From Tichowtungia aerotolerans (GTDB lineage Bacteria > Verrucomicrobiota > Kiritimatiellia > Kiritimatiellales > Tichowtungiaceae): DNA of 64,000 nt. A program made the position numbers and the translations under genes. Shown in pieces: positions 23,931 to 33,869 of this stretch. Position 1 is the first letter of the stretch, and each line of letters opens with the position of its first letter. The notes beneath the pieces are model-generated. The model saw nothing but the letters and a program-made list of their open reading frames with translations, ran no database searches and was not told the DNA's origin. The DNA is taken from contig NZ_CP047593.1 of the NCBI RefSeq assembly GCF_009905215.1, positions 2,360,900-2,424,899 on the forward strand, written 5' to 3'.

Positions 23931-26900
23931 TATGATGTGAAGCTTTTGAGAAGAGCCAGTACTTCCTTCAGGCGGGCCGAGGTGCTGTTTGGGTTCAGGC
24001 GTGGATAATGTCCATTCACCATGATCGGTTCTCCATTGCGGATCAGCATGATTCGATCATCATTAACTCGGATTGTTTTAATTCCCGCCTGAGCCGCGGC
24101 AATCCTCATGCGGGCAATTTCGAACAGATTCTGCATTGCCGGGGGCAGGCGTCCGAACCGATCGGAAAATTCTCTTTTTAATTCCCGAACTTCGCTCTCT
24201 TTGGCGAGCGAAGAGATTCTCCCGTACAGCTTAACGCGCAGATTTTCATCGTCCACATAGCTGTATGGGATGAAGGCCGCAGCAGTTTGCTCTCCGGAGG
24301 CCGGGGAACGTTCGATAAAATCGAGATCAACAGAGGCCTCGATGATCGGAGGAACTTTTTTACCCTGCAGGCGTGCAATGCTGCGTTTGAGCAGTTGGCA
24401 GTAAAGATCAAACCCAATGGCCGCGATGTGTCCGCTTTGCTGGGCTCCAAGCAGATTCCCTGCGCCGCGGATCTCCAGATCGCGCATGGCAATGCGAAAT
24501 CCGGTTCCGTGTCCGGTATATTTTTTAAGTGCTTCAATTCGCTGTCGTGCATCACTGGTCAATACGCCGTGCGCTGGAATCAGCAGAAAAGCGAAGGCTT
24601 TTCGCCGGGCGCGCCCGACGCGCCCGCGCAGCTGATAAAGATCTGCCAGTCCGAATCGGTCGGCTCGATCTACCAGAATTGTATTGCAGTTCGGAATATC
24701 GACGCCGTTTTCTACAATAGTGGTGCAGATGAGCACATCGAACAGGCCCCGCACAAAGCGGTGCATGATATCCGAAAGCTGCTTTTCACTCATCTGCCCA
24801 TGGGCATACTCAATTCGCGCTTCCGGAACCAGTTCCTGAACCCGTTCTGCCATTTTATCAATCGTCTGCACGCGATTGTGCAGATAAAACACCTGTCCGT
24901 CGCGGGCCAGCTCATGGCGGATGGCTTCTGTAATGATTTCGTCGTGTTCTTCGAGTACGAACGTCTCGACCGGCTGGCGTTCCTGCGGCGGGGTGGAGAT
25001 GGTGCTCATGTCGCGCGCGCCGGTCAGCCCCATGTAAAGCGTGCGCGGAATCGGTGTGGCGCTGAGCGTCAGTACGTCCACTTCTTTGCGAAGCTGTTTG
25101 AGATGCTCTTTGGCGCGCACGCCGAAGCGTTGTTCCTCGTCAATCACCACCAGTCCCAGATTGCTGAATCGTACGTCTTTGGAAACCAGCCGATGCGTGC
25201 CGATTACAATATTCACGGATCCTTCGCGCAGCCTATGGATGGTTTCGTTCTGCTCGGCTTTGGTGCGAAAACGACTGAGCATCCCGATGCTGACGGGGAA
25301 GGCCGCCATGCGTTCTGTGAAGGTGTCAAAGTGCTGCTGGGCCAGAATCGTGGTGGGAACCAGTACCGCGACCTGGCGGCCTTCCATCACCATTTTGAAA
25401 GCCGCCCGCATGGCGACCTCGGTTTTCCCATACCCCGCATCGCCGCAGATCAGCCGGTCTGCGGGGAGGGCAGATTCCAGATCCCCTTTGACCGCTTGAA
25501 TGGCCGCCAGCTGATCCGGTGTTTCCATGTACGGGAAGGAATTTTCGAACTCACTCTGAAGATGAGTGTCCGGCCCGCAGGGGCGGCCCTTCTGCAGTGC
25601 GCGCGTTGCCTGTGTTTCGAGGAGGCGGGCTGCAAGGTCTTCGATGGCGGCCTCTGCTGAAGCGCGGTCATTCTGCCAGCGTTTTCCTTTCAGTGAATGA
25701 AGCGCCGGCGCGGCGTTGCCCATGCCGGTGTAGCGCGTAAGCAGATGGGTTTGTCCGGTCGGCAGATAAATGCGTGCGCCTTCCGCATACTCGATCAGCA
25801 GCATTTCCTGCTTCCGGCCGGCCATCTCGATTTCCATGACGCCCATGTATCTGCCGATGCCGTGGTCGGCGTGCACGACCAGCTCACCGGGTTGAATGTC
25901 GTTCCATTCCGCAACGCGTTCGCCCTGCTGTGCAGACGTCGCTTTTCCTTTTTTGCGCGCATGGGCGGTTTTGGCTGCGTAGCCGTAGATATCGGCTTCG
26001 GTGAGTACGAGGTGTTTGGCCTGTTTGCAGACAAAACTTCCGTGGAGAAGGCCCGTATGAAGGTTTCCGCTGGTTCCATAGACCTCTTTGATGCGGTCGC
26101 GGGAGCCTTCTGTTTCCATGTAGATCTCGATGTTCCAATCTTTGGAAATCATTTCTTCCAGAGTTTGGAAAAACAGCTTCCGCTGCTGTTCTGCAGCATC
26201 GGCCGGATGCTTATCGCTGACCGGTTTGAGGTTGGTTTCGTAAGCGGCCAGATCGATATCGACCGTATCGGTGGTAACGCAACCGATCTGGATCGACTGT
26301 GATGGGGGCATCGCGTCCACATTCGAGTAAACATGCAGGGTGTTTTCCGGCAGCAGTTTGTCGAGTGTGGTTTCACCTTCTGCATTCAGCGGAAAGATTT
26401 CGAGCGTTTTGATTTTTTCAACGGAGCGCTGGGTCAGCATGTCGAAGGTGCGCAAGCTGTCGATCTCATCGCCGAAAAACTCAATGCGGACGGGATGTTC
26501 TGCGGTGGGCGGCCAGAGGTCGACAATGCCGCCGCGGCGCGCGGCGGTCCCTTTTTCATACACTTCGACGTCCAGCGCGTAACCCTGAGTTTCCAGGGTT
26601 TGGAAAAGCTCGTCGGGATTGATGCTGTCGCCGGGCTTCAAGGCCAGCGGTTTTCCGAGGGTTGGAAGCTTTTCTTCCAATGTTTGGAATGTCGTTAGCA
26701 ACACAAACGTAGACGCGGTGTCTTTACCGCATTGAAGCTGATTGAGCGCTTTGAGTCGTTCCCCCTGAAGTTCCATGTCGGAGGAGTCATTGGGCGGGAG
26801 AAGGAGCAGTGTTTTTTCCGGACATAATGTCCGGAAACAGTCGGCCAGTTTTTCCAATGTTTGGAAATGATCGACCACCCAGAGTTGGGGCTGTTCCAGC

Positions 26901-26998
26901 CCGCCGCCCAGAAACGCCTGTGCGGACGGAGGCAGCGGCGGCAGTTTACAGGTGCTGCTTTTCAGTGCTTTCAGAATGGATGACAGCTCAAGTTTCAC
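23930..26998 (-). CDS. mfd: Transcription-repair coupling factor Mfd
   Basis: The product is 1022 residues from GTG 26998; no strong ribosome site is seen. The UvrB-like N-terminal part (1-300) is followed by the RNA-polymerase-interacting domain ([29 protein letters not shown]). Then come RecG-like helicase motifs (Walker [39 protein letters not shown]) and the TRCF C-terminus. It removes stalled RNA polymerase and recruits UvrA. It is somewhat shorter than E. coli Mfd. Six copies of the 17-bp palindrome lie in its first 300 codons and are translated in all three frames ([17 protein letters not shown]). It is divergent from murD. Confidence 0.95.
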   Translation of the reverse strand: MKLELSSILKALKSSTCKLPPLPPSAQAFLGGGLEQPQLWVVDHFQTLEKLADCFRTLCPEKTLLLLPPNDSSDMELQGERLKALNQLQCGKDTASTFVLLTTFQTLEEKLPTLGKPLALKPGDSINPDELFQTLETQGYALDVEVYEKGTAARRGGIVDLWPPTAEHPVRIEFFGDEIDSLRTFDMLTQRSVEKIKTLEIFPLNAEGETTLDKLLPENTLHVYSNVDAMPPSQSIQIGCVTTDTVDIDLAAYETNLKPVSDKHPADAAEQQRKLFFQTLEEMISKDWNIEIYMETEGSRDRIKEVYGTSGNLHTGLLHGSFVCKQAKHLVLTEADIYGYAAKTAHARKKGKATSAQQGERVAEWNDIQPGELVVHADHGIGRYMGVMEIEMAGRKQEMLLIEYAEGARIYLPTGQTHLLTRYTGMGNAAPALHSLKGKRWQNDRASAEAAIEDLAARLLETQATRALQKGRPCGPDTHLQSEFENSFPYMETPDQLAAIQAVKGDLESALPADRLICGDAGYGKTEVAMRAAFKMVMEGRQVAVLVPTTILAQQHFDTFTERMAAFPVSIGMLSRFRTKAEQNETIHRLREGSVNIVIGTHRLVSKDVRFSNLGLVVIDEEQRFGVRAKEHLKQLRKEVDVLTLSATPIPRTLYMGLTGARDMSTISTPPQERQPVETFVLEEHDEIITEAIRHELARDGQVFYLHNRVQTIDKMAERVQELVPEARIEYAHGQMSEKQLSDIMHRFVRGLFDVLICTTIVENGVDIPNCNTILVDRADRFGLADLYQLRGRVGRARRKAFAFLLIPAHGVLTSDARQRIEALKKYTGHGTGFRIAMRDLEIRGAGNLLGAQQSGHIAAIGFDLYCQLLKRSIARLQGKKVPPIIEASVDLDFIERSPASGEQTAAAFIPYSYVDDENLRVKLYGRISSLAKESEVRELKREFSDRFGRLPPAMQNLFEIARMRIAAAQAGIKTIRVNDDRIMLIRNGEPIMVNGHYPRLNPNSTSARLKEVLALLKSFTS
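26132..26148. repeat. HIP-like palindrome (GTTCCAA-TCT-TTGGAAA)
   Basis: One mismatch. In mfd, read as SKDWN; 23 bases from the next copy. Confidence 0.7.
26155..26171. repeat. HIP-like palindrome (CTTCCAG-AGT-TTGGAAA)
   Basis: Two mismatches. In mfd, read as FQTLEE. Confidence 0.65.
26590..26606. repeat. HIP-like palindrome (TTTCCAG-GGT-TTGGAAA)
   Basis: One mismatch. In mfd, read as FQTLET. Confidence 0.75.
26652..26668. repeat. HIP-like palindrome, degenerate (TTTCCGA-GGG-TTGGAAG)
   Basis: Two mismatches. In mfd, read as LPTLGK; 22 bases from the next copy. Confidence 0.55.
26674..26690. repeat. HIP-like palindrome (CTTCCAA-TGT-TTGGAAT)
   Basis: Mismatches only at the outermost base of each arm. 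In mfd, read as FQTLEE. Confidence 0.65.
26851..26867. repeat. HIP-like palindrome, perfect arms (TGT spacer)
   Basis: TTTCCAA-TGT-TTGGAAA in mfd, read as FQTLEK. Confidence 0.85.
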
Positions 26999-27064
26999 AC
27001 GGACAATCTAGCACGGGTTGAAAAAAATAGACAGGACGGGAAGATTGTTTATGATCTCCGGTTC

Positions 27065-28351
27065 ATGCACAGATATGGTACAGCACTGGTTTTGGGGCGA
27101 GGTCGCAGCGGACGGGCCGCGGAGGCTCTGCTCCGCAGTGAGGGAACGGTTGTTTATACGGTTTGTGAGGATTTAACGCCGGATTACCGCTATGAGAACC
27201 TGCATTTTGATCCGGATGTGGCGATCGTCAGCCCGGGATTTTCGCTGGAACATCCGTGGGTGAAGGATCTGGTCGAGCACGGTGTGCCGCTGCGCTCTGA
27301 GTTAGAGTTGGGATGGTCTCGTCGTCATTGTCCGGCCATTGCGGTGACCGGATCGAACGGAAAGAGTTCGGTGGTTAAGTGGCTGGCGGATGCTCTGACT
27401 GAATCCGGATATGCGGCGGTGCCGTGCGGCAACTACGGACTGCCGGTATGCGCGGCGGTGATGCTGCCGGATGTGCCGGACTGGCTGGTGATGGAAGTCA
27501 GTTCGTTTCAACTGGAAACGGTTCACGAGTTTTATCCGGATATCGGTGTTTTTCTGAACATTCTGCCGAATCATCTGGATCGTCACCGCGATCTGAAAAC
27601 CTATTGCGATGTCAAACTTCGTCTGTTTGCTCAGATGCGCGAAGCCGGAACGGCGGTGATCCCGCTTGATCTTTTCCAAACACTGGAAGAAAGCTGTGCT
27701 GCGGCGCATGTCTGCAAAACGTTTGGACTGCAGGAAGGTGCGGACTACCGGTTTGAGGCCGGTCGGGTTGGTGAGTTTGATTTGCGGGGCACCTATTTTG
27801 ATAATGAAGTTCTCGGTGCTGCCGCCGCGGCGGTTGCGGCGGTTTGGGATTCCTGCGGGTTGCCTCGGGAAGCGCTGGAGGAGGCGACTCGCCGTTTTGA
27901 ACCTTTATCGCATCGTATGCAGCTGGTTGCCGAGATTGACGGAGTGCGCTATGTGGACGATTCCAAGGCAACCAATATGGCAGCAATGTGCGCGGCCCTG
28001 CGAATGACTCGCGGACGGGTGCATTTGATTGCGGGAGGCCGCCCGAAAGAAAGCGACTGGAGTTTTGCGAAAGATTTACTGGCACAGCGGGTTTCGCGCC
28101 TATATCTTATCGGAGAAGCGTGCGATGCGATGCAGGCGGCATGGGAAGATGTTACAGACTGTGCGGCCTGCGAAACGCTGGAACGAGCTGTTGCTGCTGC
28201 GAGGGAATCCGCTGAACCGGGGGATACGGTTTTGCTGTCCCCTGCATGTACCAGTTTTGACCAGTTCAGCAGCTTCGCTGAGCGGGGAGAAGTGTTTGTT
28301 CGCGAAGTGACCCGTTTGACGGATTGTGTTGCGCGCAGGCGTAAGGATTAA
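27065..28351 (+). CDS. murD: UDP-N-acetylmuramoylalanine--D-glutamate ligase
   Basis: The product is 428 residues. The N-terminal Rossmann-type domain (ALVLGRGRSGRAAEALL) is followed by the ATP-binding loop AVTGSNGKSSVVKWL, the MEVSSFQLE segment and ILPNHLDRH. The C-terminal ligase domain has YVDDSKATN and LIAGGRPKESDW. It adds D-Glu to UDP-MurNAc-L-Ala in the cytoplasm. It begins the murD-LysM-ftsW unit, an order I recall from Chlamydia. A palindrome at 27673 encodes FQTLEE in a variable loop. Confidence 0.95.
   Translation: MHRYGTALVLGRGRSGRAAEALLRSEGTVVYTVCEDLTPDYRYENLHFDPDVAIVSPGFSLEHPWVKDLVEHGVPLRSELELGWSRRHCPAIAVTGSNGKSSVVKWLADALTESGYAAVPCGNYGLPVCAAVMLPDVPDWLVMEVSSFQLETVHEFYPDIGVFLNILPNHLDRHRDLKTYCDVKLRLFAQMREAGTAVIPLDLFQTLEESCAAAHVCKTFGLQEGADYRFEAGRVGEFDLRGTYFDNEVLGAAAAAVAAVWDSCGLPREALEEATRRFEPLSHRMQLVAEIDGVRYVDDSKATNMAAMCAALRMTRGRVHLIAGGRPKESDWSFAKDLLAQRVSRLYLIGEACDAMQAAWEDVTDCAACETLERAVAAARESAEPGDTVLLSPACTSFDQFSSFAERGEVFVREVTRLTDCVARRRKD
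27673..27689. repeat. HIP-like palindrome (TTTCCAA-ACA-CTGGAAG)
   Basis: Two mismatches. In murD, read as FQTLEE. Confidence 0.65.
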
Positions 28352-28377
28352 ACAGAAGGAAGAGAGAGGGAGTTGTC

Positions 28378-29340
28378 ATGAAAATGAAACGGAACCTGTT
28401 GGTTGCGGCTTCGCACGTTCTGGTGCTTGCCGGTTTTTCATTGTTGCAGGGATGTGCCACCGGAGAATGCCCGGTTTGCTGGCTGAACTGGCCTTATAAT
28501 ACTCCGACAGAAGAGCCGTTGATTGTTCCTGCAGACAACTCCGGTGTCGGTTATATTGAGGAAGATATCTTCCTTCCACCGGCGGCTCCGGTTGATATGC
28601 CCCCGATTTCTTATCCTGAACCTGTGATTCAGGAACCTGCTGTGGCAGATCACATTTACACGGTCCAGAAAGGGGATACACTTTCCGGAATTGCTTCCAT
28701 GTATGGAACTTCATGGAAAAACCTGTCAGACTACAACGGGCTGAGTAACCCCAACAAACTGGTGGTCGGTCAGGAGATTCGGGTTCCGGGAACGCTGAGC
28801 GCTTCGGCTCCGGTTGTCCGTTCGTCGAGTCCGGCTCCAAAGACATCGTCTTCGACCGGTTCTTCCAGTCGCGGATCGATTGCTCAAGGATCTTCATATG
28901 TGATTCAGAAGGGCGATACGCTTTCCGGAATCGCAAAACGCGCCGGCCTTAGTGTTGCGGAAATCAAAGCCGCCAATGCGCTGGATAACTCTGTGATTGT
29001 TGCGGGAAAAAGTCTGAGTATTCCGAAAAAAGGTGAAGTGAATGTTTCGTCTTCCTACAGTGCGCCGGTAACCGCTCCCAAGCCGGCTCCGATGGTTGAG
29101 GTCGCGGCGCCGGTTGCTGGTTCTGCTCCGGAGCCGGCTCCGATGGCAGAAGATATTGCTCCGGTTGAATCCGCTGCGTCCGCTCCGGTTTACGAACATG
29201 TTCTGTATCCGGGAGAAACCCTCGAAGATGTTGCCCGCCAGTATGGTACCACTCAGGATGAGATCATTATGCTGAATGGATTGACCAGCCCGGATGATCT
29301 GAAGCCCGGCACCAAGCTGCTGGTTCCGATTCCGGAATAA
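28378..29340 (+). CDS. Lipoprotein with three LysM domains (NlpD-position gene)
   Basis: The product is 320 residues. A lipoprotein signal with lipobox LLQGC (Cys26) is followed by three LysM peptidoglycan-binding domains near 92-136, 172-216 and 272-316 (YTVQKGDTLSGIA, YVIQKGDTLSGIA, HVLYPGETLEDVA). Pro/Ala/Ser-rich linkers separate them. No M23 peptidase or other catalytic domain is present. It sits between murD and ftsW, where chlamydial genomes carry nlpD, so it probably recruits or tethers division or peptidoglycan factors in the periplasm. It is 26 bases after murD and ends in a strong terminator. Confidence 0.85.
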   Translation: MKMKRNLLVAASHVLVLAGFSLLQGCATGECPVCWLNWPYNTPTEEPLIVPADNSGVGYIEEDIFLPPAAPVDMPPISYPEPVIQEPAVADHIYTVQKGDTLSGIASMYGTSWKNLSDYNGLSNPNKLVVGQEIRVPGTLSASAPVVRSSSPAPKTSSSTGSSSRGSIAQGSSYVIQKGDTLSGIAKRAGLSVAEIKAANALDNSVIVAGKSLSIPKKGEVNVSSSYSAPVTAPKPAPMVEVAAPVAGSAPEPAPMAEDIAPVESAASAPVYEHVLYPGETLEDVARQYGTTQDEIIMLNGLTSPDDLKPGTKLLVPIPE

Positions 29341-29358
29341 AAGTCTTCTGTTTAATCG

Positions 29359-29390
29359 AAAAGGGGACGTTTCTGTGACGTCCCCTTTTT
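29359..29390 (+). terminator. Terminator between the LysM gene and ftsW
   Basis: GGGGACGT / ACGTCCCC stem with a 7-base loop, flanked by AAAA before and TTTTT after. It ends only 13 bases before the ftsW start codon. Confidence 0.85.
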
Positions 29391-29403
29391 ACTGTTTTTT
29401 GCT

Positions 29404-30531
29404 ATGCAGCGAACCATTACAGTGTTGATTGCCGCAGTGCTGATGCTGGCAACAGTAGGACTGGTGATGTTGTTCAGCGCCAGCATGATGCGCAGTGAAA
29501 ACAGTGGGTATTTTGTGCTGCATCAGTCTGTGTGGATGACGATCGCGCTGGTCGCAGCCATTGTGTGCACCCGCCTTGATATCCAGTTTTTCCAGAAAAC
29601 AGCAATTCCTTTGGCCGCAGTCTGCGTGTTGGCATTAATTTGTGTGAGGATTCCCGGAATCGGGCATGAAGTGAAGGGGAGCTGGCGCTGGATTCAGATT
29701 GGTTCGCTGACAATTCAGCCCTCTGAATTTGCCAAAATCGGCATGATTTTCTCTGCGGCCTGGTGGATTTCCCGCCGCCGGCGCTACATGCACACCTTTC
29801 GGCGCGGCATCCTGGTTCCAATGATGGGGCTGGGCCTGTTTGCCGGCCTGCTTCTGGTAGAACCGGACTTCGGCAGCACGGTTCTTACTGGGCTGGTCAT
29901 TGTGACGATGCTTTATGTCGGCGGGGCCAATGTTGCGCATTTGGCCGGGTTCGGAGCTGTTGGAGCCTTGGGGTTTGCTATTCTTCTGATTCACAACCCG
30001 AACCGGATGGGCCGTATTGCTGCTTTTCTGAATCCGGAAAAACATGCACAAGGCGAGGCGTGGCAGTTGATTAATGCTTTGAACGCATTTGCTGCCGGCG
30101 GCCTGAAAGGATCAGGGTTGGGGAACAGTATCCAGAAGTACTACTATCTTCCCGAGGCTCATACCGACTTTATTTTTCCGATTCTCGGCGAAGAACTGGG
30201 GCTGATTGCCAGCCTGGCAATTCTCCTTCTTTTTCTGGTGATTTTTGTTTGCGGCCTGCTGATTGCTGCGCGCGCCAACGATGATTTCGGCCGATTTGCG
30301 GCGCTGGGCTGCACGTTGATGATCAGTCTTCAGGCGTTGATCAATTTTGCAGTGGTAACCGGATCGATGCCGACCAAGGGGCTGGCTCTTCCGTTTCTCA
30401 GTTACGGGGGATCGAGCCTGCTGGTCTGTTCATGTATGGTCGGGATTCTGGTGAATGTGGCGCATACCGCCCGCAGTCCGACAGCAAAAAAACGGACTGC
30501 TCTTTTTAAGGACAAAAAGCGCCGAGCTTAG
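29404..30531 (+). CDS. ftsW: Peptidoglycan glycosyltransferase FtsW (SEDS family)
   Basis: The product is 375 residues with about nine to ten membrane helices. SEDS signatures are visible: VKGSWRWIQIGSLTIQPSEFAKIG, LLLVEPDFGSTVL, EAHTDFIFPILGEELGLIAS and GLALPFLSYGGSS. Together with murD upstream this favours FtsW over RodA. It polymerises lipid II at the septum with a cognate class B PBP. The start codon lies 13 bases after a terminator hairpin and has no recognisable ribosome site, so expression may depend on readthrough or a very short leader. Its stop codon overlaps that of the convergent nuclease gene (TTAG). Confidence 0.9.
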   Translation: MQRTITVLIAAVLMLATVGLVMLFSASMMRSENSGYFVLHQSVWMTIALVAAIVCTRLDIQFFQKTAIPLAAVCVLALICVRIPGIGHEVKGSWRWIQIGSLTIQPSEFAKIGMIFSAAWWISRRRRYMHTFRRGILVPMMGLGLFAGLLLVEPDFGSTVLTGLVIVTMLYVGGANVAHLAGFGAVGALGFAILLIHNPNRMGRIAAFLNPEKHAQGEAWQLINALNAFAAGGLKGSGLGNSIQKYYYLPEAHTDFIFPILGEELGLIASLAILLLFLVIFVCGLLIAARANDDFGRFAALGCTLMISLQALINFAVVTGSMPTKGLALPFLSYGGSSLLVCSCMVGILVNVAHTARSPTAKKRTALFKDKKRRA

Positions 30532-31472
30532 GCTTCCAGTTCCGGTTTGCATAATTCGTAGAATTTACACATCCGGCAGGAATCGGGGTCGGCGGCCAGT
30601 TCCCACTCTTCTTTGGGGAGGGGCTCGTTTTTTTTGCGGTCGAAGTCCACCAGATATTCGCTCATTTCCGCTACGGAAGCTTCAATGCGCGCTTTCTGTT
30701 CGTCGAATTCATCCATTGTCAGCTGGAAGGGAAGTACCTGGCCTTCATTGAGGTACTCGACGTACAGAAAAATATCATCAATCGGCACATTGTATTTCAC
30801 CTCGGCCCACAGGGCATAGCCTGCCAGCTGATCACGGTGGGATTCTTTGATTTTTCCCGCTTTCCAGTCGTGAATGTGCATCTGGTTTCCAATCCGGTAC
30901 GCGTAGTCGGGAATAACGTACATTTTTACACCATTCCATGTGATGTTTTCCGGGTCGCCGCCCATGTCCGGCGTCTGGATCTTCATTTCCTGCTCAAACG
31001 TAATGTTTCCAAGCCTTGGAAGAACCAGTTCGATGAAATTCTGCGTACAGTTTATCACCTGCTCACGGATGGCTCCGATCGCGGCTTTTTCATCATCCAT
31101 GGTTTGGTAATAGTGCCCGTGCAGGCAGCAGAACTGTTTCGGATTCTGTTTCCACGCTTTGTCGCGTGATTCCTTCCAGCAGCGGATCAAAAACGGCCGG
31201 GCGACCGTTTCGTAGGCTTCCTCTGCGGAGACCGGATGGTCCGCCTGATGCTGACGCAGCACGCGCATAATTGTATTTTCGGTGGCCACGCCCATGATGC
31301 CCCAGCGATTGGTCATTTTGTTAAGACGGTATGCGGTTTTTGTTTCTGCATCTGCGTTGCGGTCCCAGCCGCCCCACATGCCGTATTTACTCCAGTAGCG
31401 CCGTCGCCGGCACTCTTCAAAATCGGCCGCCGCGCTGAACGACCACGAAAAGGTGTTTTTTAACATTGCCAT
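30528..31472 (-). CDS. Stand-alone RecB/Cas4-like PD-(D/E)XK nuclease, probable Fe-S protein
   Basis: The product is 314 residues. The nuclease core has a D in VIPDYAYRIG and DWK in MHIHDWKAGK, matching the motif II/III arrangement of PDDEXK_1 proteins. A Cys near residue 20 (FEECRRRRYW) plus a C-terminal CRMCKFYELC cluster matches the AddB/Cas4 layout that binds [4Fe-4S]. There is no helicase domain and no CRISPR array or cas gene in the window, so it is probably a DNA repair or exonuclease protein. A near-perfect palindrome at 31006 lies within it. Confidence 0.75.
   Translation of the reverse strand: MAMLKNTFSWSFSAAADFEECRRRRYWSKYGMWGGWDRNADAETKTAYRLNKMTNRWGIMGVATENTIMRVLRQHQADHPVSAEEAYETVARPFLIRCWKESRDKAWKQNPKQFCCLHGHYYQTMDDEKAAIGAIREQVINCTQNFIELVLPRLGNITFEQEMKIQTPDMGGDPENITWNGVKMYVIPDYAYRIGNQMHIHDWKAGKIKESHRDQLAGYALWAEVKYNVPIDDIFLYVEYLNEGQVLPFQLTMDEFDEQKARIEASVAEMSEYLVDFDRKKNEPLPKEEWELAADPDSCRMCKFYELCKPELEA
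31006..31022. repeat. HIP-like palindrome (TTTCCAA-GCC-TTGGAAG)
   Basis: One mismatch. Inside the PD-(D/E)XK nuclease gene. Confidence 0.75.
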
Positions 31473-31668
31473 AATTTTTTCAGATTACCTGTCTGTCATC
31501 GCAAATGCACGTGCGAGTTTCCAATGTTGTTGAACGTCAGGATGAGTGCAGTATACAACGCCACCATTCTGCTTTCAGTGTTTCAACCGGAAACACAACC
31601 GAGAAAGGGACGATAATTAAATGAAACCGGAGATTATAGCTGTAAATGCAAGGAATGGACAGAGCGCT

Positions 31669-32745
<1,077 letters not shown>

Positions 32746-32759
32746 GGTTTTCTCCTGTT

Positions 32760-33458
32760 TCAGGGTGAGGTGTAGAGCATGTAAAGTCCGCCGATCAGGA
32801 CGAGGATGCCGCAGATTTTTTTGAGCCGGACGGCTCCTTTGGATCGGTCGTTCCACTCTTTGTAGCGCTGGACCAGTCCGGTGCAGACGCCGGCCAGTGT
32901 GATGACGCCGCAGTGGCCGATGCCGTACATCACAAGCAGGCTTCCGGCGTAGATCGGCTGTTCCGAGCCCAGCTTGAATGTGATGCCGAGCAGCGGCGCC
33001 ATAAAAGCAAAGGAACAGGGGCCCAGCGCGATGCCGAAGATCAGTCCGAGCAGAAATGCTCCGCCCATCCCTTTGTGTCTGCGGTTTGCCTGATCCGGTT
33101 TGTTCCACCCCAGAGGAATGACGCCGAGCAGGTGCAGGCCAACGATAAAAAAGATGAGCGCGACGAAATAATTTCCATAGCGGCCGATGTCACCCATCAT
33201 TCGGCCCAGCGCAGATGTAAGCACGCCGATCAGCGCGATGGTGAACAGCATGCCCGTTGCAAACAGAAGGGAAATGGCAAAGGCACGGCGGGGAGTGGAA
33301 TCTTTCTGTTCGTCAATCAGGCCGACGATCAGCGGAATGCTGGCCAGATGGCACGGGCTCAGCAGAATGCTTAGAATTCCCCAGAGCAGCGCAGCGCTCA
33401 GAGCGATCAGCGGCGTGCTTCCTACGGCATGGGTCAGAGATGTGAACAGCTCTTCCAT
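32760..33458 (-). CDS. ccdA: CcdA/DsbD-type transmembrane thiol transporter
   Basis: The product is 232 residues with six membrane helices. The two redox cysteines sit in the usual places, LLSPCHLASIPL and LGPCSFAFMAPLLG. It moves reducing equivalents from cytoplasmic thioredoxin to periplasmic thiol proteins. The thioredoxin gene is 3 bases upstream and is membrane-tethered, so it is the probable partner. Related CcdA-like permeases in arsenic clusters are sometimes named ArsG; I keep the general name. Confidence 0.85.
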   Translation of the reverse strand: MEELFTSLTHAVGSTPLIALSAALLWGILSILLSPCHLASIPLIVGLIDEQKDSTPRRAFAISLLFATGMLFTIALIGVLTSALGRMMGDIGRYGNYFVALIFFIVGLHLLGVIPLGWNKPDQANRRHKGMGGAFLLGLIFGIALGPCSFAFMAPLLGITFKLGSEQPIYAGSLLVMYGIGHCGVITLAGVCTGLVQRYKEWNDRSKGAVRLKKICGILVLIGGLYMLYTSP

Positions 33459-33461
33459 TGA

Positions 33462-33860
33462 TCAGTCTTCCTTAAATACGTATCCAAGATCCTGCCATTT
33501 CGCCAGCATGTCTTCGCGGGCGAAAAATCCTTCATGACGGAATAGTTCATTGCCGTCCGAATCAAAAAAGATCTGAGTCGGGATGACGCGCAGGTCGTAC
33601 TGTTCGCTGATACCTTTGTGCTGCCACACGTCGATAAAATCGACGAGAAGCTGCTCGTCAAAGGTTTCTTTCATTTCATCGAGAATAGGAGCCATCATTT
33701 TGCACGGAACGCATTTGAGGGAGCCGAGTTCGAGCAGTCGGGGCAGCGGCAGGGAAGCCGATGCGGTTTCCTCTGTCGGAGCCGGTTTGTATTTCTTGAT
33801 CTCAAGGACCGCGGCAATCGCAATGATCAGCAGTCCGACGATGAGTATGTTTTTTTTCAT
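33462..33860 (-). CDS. Membrane-anchored thioredoxin-like protein
   Basis: The product is 132 residues. One N-terminal membrane helix (ILIVGLLIIAIAAVLEI) is followed by a thioredoxin fold with active site KCVPCKMM. The cis-proline segment DLRVIPTQIFF and the GxxxREDMLAKW end are intact. The basic N-terminus suggests the redox domain faces the periplasm. It lies between the ArsP-type permease and ccdA and may pass electrons to a periplasmic client; whether that client relates to arsenic is unknown. Confidence 0.85.
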   Translation of the reverse strand: MKKNILIVGLLIIAIAAVLEIKKYKPAPTEETASASLPLPRLLELGSLKCVPCKMMAPILDEMKETFDEQLLVDFIDVWQHKGISEQYDLRVIPTQIFFDSDGNELFRHEGFFAREDMLAKWQDLGYVFKED

Positions 33861-33869
33861 GACGAGTCT

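Noticed and set aside
31518-31534. TTTCCAA-TGT-TGTTGAA upstream of the nuclease gene as a palindrome copy
   Set aside because: The left arm is perfect but the right arm has three or more mismatches, so it is not counted; it may be a decayed copy.
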